Positions 6,703-10,202 of a stretch of 10,202 nucleotides of DNA are shown one piece after another. The notes beneath the pieces were generated by a model. The model was not told where the DNA came from. It worked only from the letters and a program-made list of their open reading frames with translations, and did not search any database. The stretch lies in contig PKWR01000045.1 of assembly GCA_003133285.1 (NCBI GenBank), positions 5,113 to 15,314 of the forward strand. The letters are read 5' to 3'. A program made the position numbers and the translations under genes. Numbering within the stretch: the stretch's first letter is position 1; every line of letters begins with the position of its first letter. The DNA comes from Coriobacteriia bacterium (GTDB lineage: Bacteria > Actinomycetota > Coriobacteriia > Anaerosomatales > PALSA-660).

Positions 6703-9429
6703 CTAGCGCGCACGCCTCCGGGCGGAGAGGACCTTCATCGCGTCGATGAGTATCAGGGGCAGCACCGACGCCACCAGCACGGCGATCCAGTCGTGCATGC
6801 CGAGCGCCTGGGTCTTGAAGAGCCGCTGCAGCGCAGGCACGTAGATGACCAGTGACTGCAGCGCGACGGATCCGACGAACGCCGAGACCAGCCACCGGTT
6901 CTCCAGCGTCTCGAGGCGGAACACCGAGCGCGTCTCCGAGCGGAAGTTGAAGGCGTGCAGCAACTGCGCCAGCACGATCGTCGTGAAGAGCATCGTCTGG
7001 GCGTGCTGCACGCCGTCGCTCGCGATCCAGCCGTTCTCGACGCCGAGGTACATCGCCAGTGCTCCCAAGGTGATCAGGACCCCCTGCACGACGACCTGGA
7101 TCTGCCGTCTCGGAGTCAGGATCGACTCGTCCGCGCCGCGCGGAGGACGGTCCATGACCCGCGGAGAACCCGGATCGACTCCGAGCGCCAGAGCGGGCAG
7201 CCCGTCCGTGACGAGGTTGATCCACAGCAGCTGCAGCGGCAGGAGCGCAGGCTGGGGCGACAGCAACGCCGTCGTGAACACGATGAGGACCTCGCTCGTG
7301 TTGCACGAGAGGAGGAAGAGGATGAACTTGCGCAGGTTGTCGTAGACGGCGCGGCCCTGGCGCACGGCCTCGACGATGGTCGCGAAGTTGTCGTCGGAGA
7401 GCACCATGTCGGCGGCCTCGCGGCTCACGTCCGTGCCGATGCGGCCCATGGCGACGCCGATGTCCGCCTTCTTGAGCGCGGGGGCGTCGTTCACCCCGTC
7501 GCCGGTCATGGCGACGATGTGTCCGCGGCGCCTGAGAGCGTCGACGATCCGCAGCTTGTGCTCGGGGTCGACGCGCGCGTAGATGCGCGTGTCCCCGGCG
7601 GCGTCGTAGAGTTCGTCGTCGCTCATGGCGCCGATCTCGGCGCCGGTCAGCACGCGGCGCCCCTCGAGAAGGCCGATCTCCGCGCCGACGGCGCGCGCCG
7701 TGAGCGCGTGGTCGCCCGTCACCATCGCGACCTGGATGCCGGCGCGGTGGCACTCGGCGATCGCTGCGGCCACCTCGACGCGCGGCGGATCGAGCAGACC
7801 CATGATGCCGACGTAGGTCATGTCGCGCTCGAGGACCTCGCCCTCGTCGGGCTCACCCTTCGCGAGTTCGCGGGCCGCGAAGGCGAGCGTCCGGTGGCCG
7901 CCCGAGGCGAGAGCGCCGTTGAGCTCGTGGAGCCGGGCGCGCAGCGCATCGTCCATCGGCACGACCTCACCGCGGAGCAGCGCACGTGTGCAGAGGCCGA
8001 CGACCACGTCGGGGCCGCCCTTCATGTAGGCGACCCGTCGCTCGTCGACCTCGTGGACGGTGGTCATCCGCTTGCGGTGCGAGTCGAAGGGGACCTCGCC
8101 GATCCGCCGCGGACGGATCGGGTCCACCGACAGGTGCTCCGCGGCCACGATCAGTGCCGTCTCGGTCGGATCGCCGAGGAGCACGCCGTCGGCGGAGAAG
8201 TGCGCGTCATTGCACGATGCCGCGATCTCCAGCAGCAGCTCGCGGTCCGCGTGAAGTGGCTCGGTCTCGTCGGGCTGCAGGGCGAAGTCGGGAAGCACCT
8301 CGGCACCGTCCGTGCCGACGAGGAGGCGTCGGACCGTCATCTCGTTGCGGGTCAGGGTGCCGGTCTTGTCGGAGCAGATGAAGCTGGTGGAGCCGAGCGT
8401 CTCGACCGCGTGCAACTTGCGGACGATCGCGTTGTGGCCGGCCATCCGGCGCACCCCGAGCGAGAGCGCCACCGTCACGATCGCCGGCAGCCCCTCGGGG
8501 ATGGCGGCCACCGCCAGCGAGATCGCCACCAGCAGCGCCGTCGTGATCGAGGCCCGGGCCTCGGGCGAGCGGAAGGCGTCGAACAAGCTCAGGCCGTTGC
8601 CCGCGAGCGTCCTCCACACTTCGACGACGAAGACGAGCAGTGCGATGCCGAGCACGAGCATCGCGATCGTCTTCCCGACGCGCTTGAGCTCCTCCTGCAA
8701 GGGCGTCTTGTGGTCCTCCTGGGCGGCCAGGAGATCGGCGATCCTGCCGATCTCCGTCGCCTGGCCGGTGGCGGTGACCACGGCCCTCCCGCGTCCGACG
8801 GCGACGGACGTCCCGGCGAAGACGCTGTTGTAGCGATCGCCGATGACCGCCTCGAGGTCGTCGACGACATCGATCACCTTGCTCACGGGAGTGCTCTCGC
8901 CGGTGAGCGACGCCTCCTCGACGCGGAGTGCCGCGGCGCGCACGAGTCTCGCGTCGGCCGGGACGCGGTCGCCCGACTCGAGGAGGATGACATCGCCGGG
9001 TACGAGTTCGGTGGCCGGGATGTCGGTCTCCACGCCGTCCCGGACGACCGTCGCGGCCGGCGCGGACATCTGCTCGAGTGCCTGCAGGGCCTGCTCGGCC
9101 CGGTACTCCTGCACGAAGCCCAGCACGCCGTTGAGGAGCAGGATCGCGGTGATGGCGATCGCTTCGGGAACCTGGCCCTCGAAGGCCGAGATCGCCACGG
9201 CGGCGAACAGCACCCAGATCATGAAGTCGTTGAACTGCGCGACGAACCTCCGCCACGGCGGGGTCTTCTCCTCGGCGCGCAACTCGTTCGGTCCGTAGAG
9301 CGACGACCGGCGTTCCACCTCGTCCGAGGTCAGGCCGCTGTCGGCGTCCGTTCCCAGTGCCGCGACCACCTCGGCCGCGGTCCGGACGTGATAGGCGTTG
9401 GCCGGGCCGGCCTGCTTCTCGTCGCTCAT
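6703..9429 (-). CDS. P-type cation-transporting ATPase, class II (Ca2+/Mn2+ exporter type)
   Basis: Inner-membrane ion pump of 908 residues with a complete P2-ATPase layout. The order is: N-terminal cation-ATPase domain with two TM helices; A domain with TGES (177-180); M3-M4 with PEGLP (E312); phosphorylation motif DKTGTLT at D354; nucleotide-binding domain with KGGPD (470-474); TGDGVNDAP hinge (642-650); and six C-terminal helices. Ion-site residues match SERCA in M4 (E312), M5 (N710, E713) and M6 (N738, T741, D742). The M8 Glu of SERCA is replaced by Gln (LAQLLHAFNF, Q822), as in single-site pumps of the PMCA kind, so one ion per cycle is likely. The leader looks like a manganese riboswitch, which favours Mn2+ as a physiological cargo. 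The ATG at 9429 has AGGG 7-8 nt upstream. Class is firm; the ion is inference. Confidence 0.95.
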   Translation of the reverse strand: MSDEKQAGPANAYHVRTAAEVVAALGTDADSGLTSDEVERRSSLYGPNELRAEEKTPPWRRFVAQFNDFMIWVLFAAVAISAFEGQVPEAIAITAILLLNGVLGFVQEYRAEQALQALEQMSAPAATVVRDGVETDIPATELVPGDVILLESGDRVPADARLVRAAALRVEEASLTGESTPVSKVIDVVDDLEAVIGDRYNSVFAGTSVAVGRGRAVVTATGQATEIGRIADLLAAQEDHKTPLQEELKRVGKTIAMLVLGIALLVFVVEVWRTLAGNGLSLFDAFRSPEARASITTALLVAISLAVAAIPEGLPAIVTVALSLGVRRMAGHNAIVRKLHAVETLGSTSFICSDKTGTLTRNEMTVRRLLVGTDGAEVLPDFALQPDETEPLHADRELLLEIAASCNDAHFSADGVLLGDPTETALIVAAEHLSVDPIRPRRIGEVPFDSHRKRMTTVHEVDERRVAYMKGGPDVVVGLCTRALLRGEVVPMDDALRARLHELNGALASGGHRTLAFAARELAKGEPDEGEVLERDMTYVGIMGLLDPPRVEVAAAIAECHRAGIQVAMVTGDHALTARAVGAEIGLLEGRRVLTGAEIGAMSDDELYDAAGDTRIYARVDPEHKLRIVDALRRRGHIVAMTGDGVNDAPALKKADIGVAMGRIGTDVSREAADMVLSDDNFATIVEAVRQGRAVYDNLRKFILFLLSCNTSEVLIVFTTALLSPQPALLPLQLLWINLVTDGLPALALGVDPGSPRVMDRPPRGADESILTPRRQIQVVVQGVLITLGALAMYLGVENGWIASDGVQHAQTMLFTTIVLAQLLHAFNFRSETRSVFRLETLENRWLVSAFVGSVALQSLVIYVPALQRLFKTQALGMHDWIAVLVASVLPLILIDAMKVLSARRRAR

Positions 9430-9449
9430 GCTGGTTCCCTACCCCTTCC

Positions 9450-9508
9450 AAAGAAAGAGACTCTCGGCAGCGCGCCGTGGGCGTTCTACGGCGGCAACCG
9501 AGAGTCTC
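9450..9508 (-). terminator. Intrinsic terminator in the ATPase leader (riboswitch expression platform)
   Basis: On the minus strand GAGACTCTCGG (9508-9498) pairs perfectly over 11 bp with CCGAGAGTCTC (9467-9457). TTTCTTT (9456-9450) follows at once. The 30-nt loop holds a nested 6-bp stem, CGCCGT/ACGGCG (9493-9488 with 9478-9473). This is a complete Rho-independent terminator placed 20 nt before the ATPase start codon, so it must act as an attenuator rather than end an upstream gene. Its 5' arm is shared with the 3' P1 strand of the aptamer. Confidence 0.85.
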
Positions 9509-9601
9509 GTGATCACAGGTCATGTGACGGCAGGGCCGGGGCGCGTGCGCCCGAGATTGTCGGCCTGCCCCCGCCCGGTGCGCGGGTACTACTCCCTCTC
9601 G
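9499..9601 (-). promoter_or_regulatory. yybP-ykoY (manganese) riboswitch aptamer controlling the cation ATPase
   Basis: On the minus strand the leader has the conserved blocks of the Mn2+-sensing yybP-ykoY class in the right order. These are GGGAGTAG (9596-9589), GCCGTCACA (9531-9523; the family more often reads CGUCAACA, so one A is missing) and GAGAC (9508-9504). P1 is closed by CGAGAG (9601-9596) pairing with CTCTCG (9504-9499). A long internal arm forms from GGCAGGCC (9569-9562) with GGCCCTGCC (9537-9529), topped by GGGCG-CACG-CGCCC. A small hairpin TCACA/TGTGA precedes the 3' block. Known members often control P-type ATPases and MntP-type exporters. The P1 3' strand is part of the downstream terminator's 5' arm, implying ON control: bound metal stabilises P1 and lets transcription continue. 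Class is assigned by remembered consensus, not by a covariance search. Confidence 0.8.
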
Positions 9602-9608
9602 CGGATGG

Positions 9609-9614
9609 AGGATA
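9609..9614 (-). promoter_or_regulatory. Candidate -10 box for the riboswitch-ATPase transcript
   Basis: TATCCT on the minus strand lies 7 nt before the first base of the P1 helix. This would start the RNA almost exactly at the aptamer. No convincing -35 hexamer is seen 16-18 bp upstream. Confidence 0.35.
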
Positions 9615-9662
9615 CCACCCGGAGCGGACGCCCGCCGTCGAGGCGGTCGCTCATGGCGGGCG

Positions 9663-9677
9663 AGCGATGCCATCGCT
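9663..9677. repeat. 15-bp palindrome, possible operator
   Basis: AGCGATG and CATCGCT are perfect inverted 7-mers around a single C. The palindrome lies between the two divergent genes and abuts a TACACT hexamer (9677-9682) that could be a plus-strand -10. Its position suits a dimeric repressor of the lipoprotein gene. I do not recognise the sequence as the site of a known regulator. Confidence 0.35.
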
Positions 9678-9788
9678 ACACTTCATCTGTTCATGGGCGG
9701 ATTCCCGAGGATCGCGCAGGTGGGTGTCACCGCCAGTCGGCAGATGTGGTCTTACGAAGAACAGCGACAGACTGACGGAGGGGTGGAT

Positions 9789-10202
9789 ATGGGGAGCTAC
9801 AGGGTGCGGTGCGCCGTCTGCGTTGCCGCGCTGGCAGGACTCCTGCTCGTGCTCGGCGGATGCTCGACGGCGACGCCGGGGACGTCCGGCGAGACGAGCA
9901 CGACGCCGGCCGCGACATCGAGCTTGGCGCCGGGGAACTCGGAGAAGCCGAGTTTCATGTTGAACAAGGACAAGATCTTCCTCCACGTCACCAAGGTCTA
10001 TGACGCGGCGCAGTACCCCATGGCGAGCATGGACGGCGAGCCCTCGGGCATCCACTTCTTCAAGCCCGTCCACGACGAGGGACCGGTCAACCGCGACTAC
10101 CCGACCTACGACGACAAGACCTTCAAATTCCTGTCTCTGCCGGGATCGATGATCGCGCCGCAGGACTACTACATGTTCCAGAAGGACGGCGGCACGCTGA
10201 AC
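9789..10202 (+). CDS. Secreted lipoprotein of unknown function (5' part, cut by window edge)
   Basis: The frame is open from the ATG at 9789 to the window edge, giving 138 residues. Residues 1-25 are a lipoprotein signal peptide: basic start (MGSYRVR), hydrophobic core (AALAGLLLVL) and lipobox LGGC with the lipidated Cys at 25. A Ser/Thr/Pro/Ala-rich linker follows (about 26-54), then a folded-looking region rich in Tyr, Asp, Lys and Phe (KIFLHVTKVYDAAQYP, then DYPTYDDKTFKFLSLPGS). The protein should sit on the outer face of the cytoplasmic membrane. GGAGG (9777-9781) lies 7 nt before the ATG; an in-frame GTG at 9783 is too close to it. I recognise no family. The gene is divergent from the ATPase, so any link to metal handling is only positional. 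Confidence 0.82.
   Translation, partial: MGSYRVRCAVCVAALAGLLLVLGGCSTATPGTSGETSTTPAATSSLAPGNSEKPSFMLNKDKIFLHVTKVYDAAQYPMASMDGEPSGIHFFKPVHDEGPVNRDYPTYDDKTFKFLSLPGSMIAPQDYYMFQKDGGTLN

Larger units (their letters stand above)
9430..9788. other. Divergent intergenic region between the ATPase and lipoprotein genes
   Basis: This 359-bp stretch has no gene I can support. From right to left it contains: the leader of the lipoprotein gene; the palindrome AGCGATG-C-CATCGCT (9663-9677), overlapped by a plus-strand TACACT hexamer (9677-9682) that could be its -10; a candidate minus-strand -10 (9609-9614); the riboswitch aptamer (9601-9499); and the attenuator (9508-9450). All of the DNA nearest the ATPase is accounted for by the RNA switch. 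The part from about 9683 to 9776 shows nothing I can name. Confidence 0.7.

Noticed and set aside
9630..9661. Inverted 7-mers GCCCGCC/GGCGGGC upstream of the ATPase.
   Set aside because: Short GC-only arms with an 18-nt spacer are expected by chance at this GC content, and no T-tract or stop codon is nearby.
6955..9963. A 1002-residue open frame on the plus strand opposite the ATPase, and other long antisense frames (1080-2666, 5089-6498, 2525-3547).
   Set aside because: Shadows of high-GC coding on the other strand. Their translations are rich in Arg, Asp, Gly and His with no domain, and the opposite frames carry complete conserved motifs.

Overview
The window is about 10.2 kb of very GC-rich bacterial DNA. 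It is densely coded, with strong Shine-Dalgarno sequences, several GTG starts and -10 boxes of the TANNNT type. GC content, codon use and gene set suggest an Actinomycetota-like bacterium. A rubrerythrin with its rubredoxin domain at the N-terminus hints at an anaerobic or microaerophilic lineage such as Coriobacteriia. That placement is inference; there is no rRNA or other phylogenetic marker to confirm it.

Layout. Left edge, minus strand: the 5' part of rlmN (23S rRNA/tRNA adenine-C2 methyltransferase, cut by the window edge). A 17-bp hairpin terminator follows, then a reverse rubrerythrin (1102-593) and an HtrA-type membrane-anchored serine protease with a PDZ domain (2528-1203). A 173-bp divergent promoter region separates htrA from a plus-strand pair: an acidic-tailed membrane protein of unknown function (2702-3448) and ddl, D-alanine--D-alanine ligase (3477-4424). 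ddl converges, with a 10-bp gap, on a minus-strand sensor histidine kinase (6588-4435). Upstream of the kinase on the same strand is a P2-type cation ATPase (9429-6703). The right edge holds the start of a plus-strand lipoprotein (9789 onward, cut by the window edge).

The most interesting part is the ATPase leader (about 9450-9614, minus strand). It carries the conserved blocks of a yybP-ykoY manganese riboswitch. The 3' strand of its closing P1 helix is also the 5' arm of an intrinsic terminator with a TTTCTTT tail. The two structures cannot form together, so the leader reads as a transcriptional ON switch: metal-bound aptamer, terminator prevented, ATPase expressed. The pump has the class-II Ca-site residues of transmembrane helices 4 and 6 and the Asn/Glu pair of helix 5, but Gln where SERCA has its helix-8 Glu. 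Together these suggest a one-site Mn2+/Ca2+ exporter under manganese control. The histidine kinase 114 bp downstream may share that transcript and has no response regulator beside it in the window.

The remaining genes are ordinary housekeeping and envelope or oxidative-stress functions (rlmN, rubrerythrin, htrA, ddl). I saw no mobile element, CRISPR array, tRNA or rRNA.
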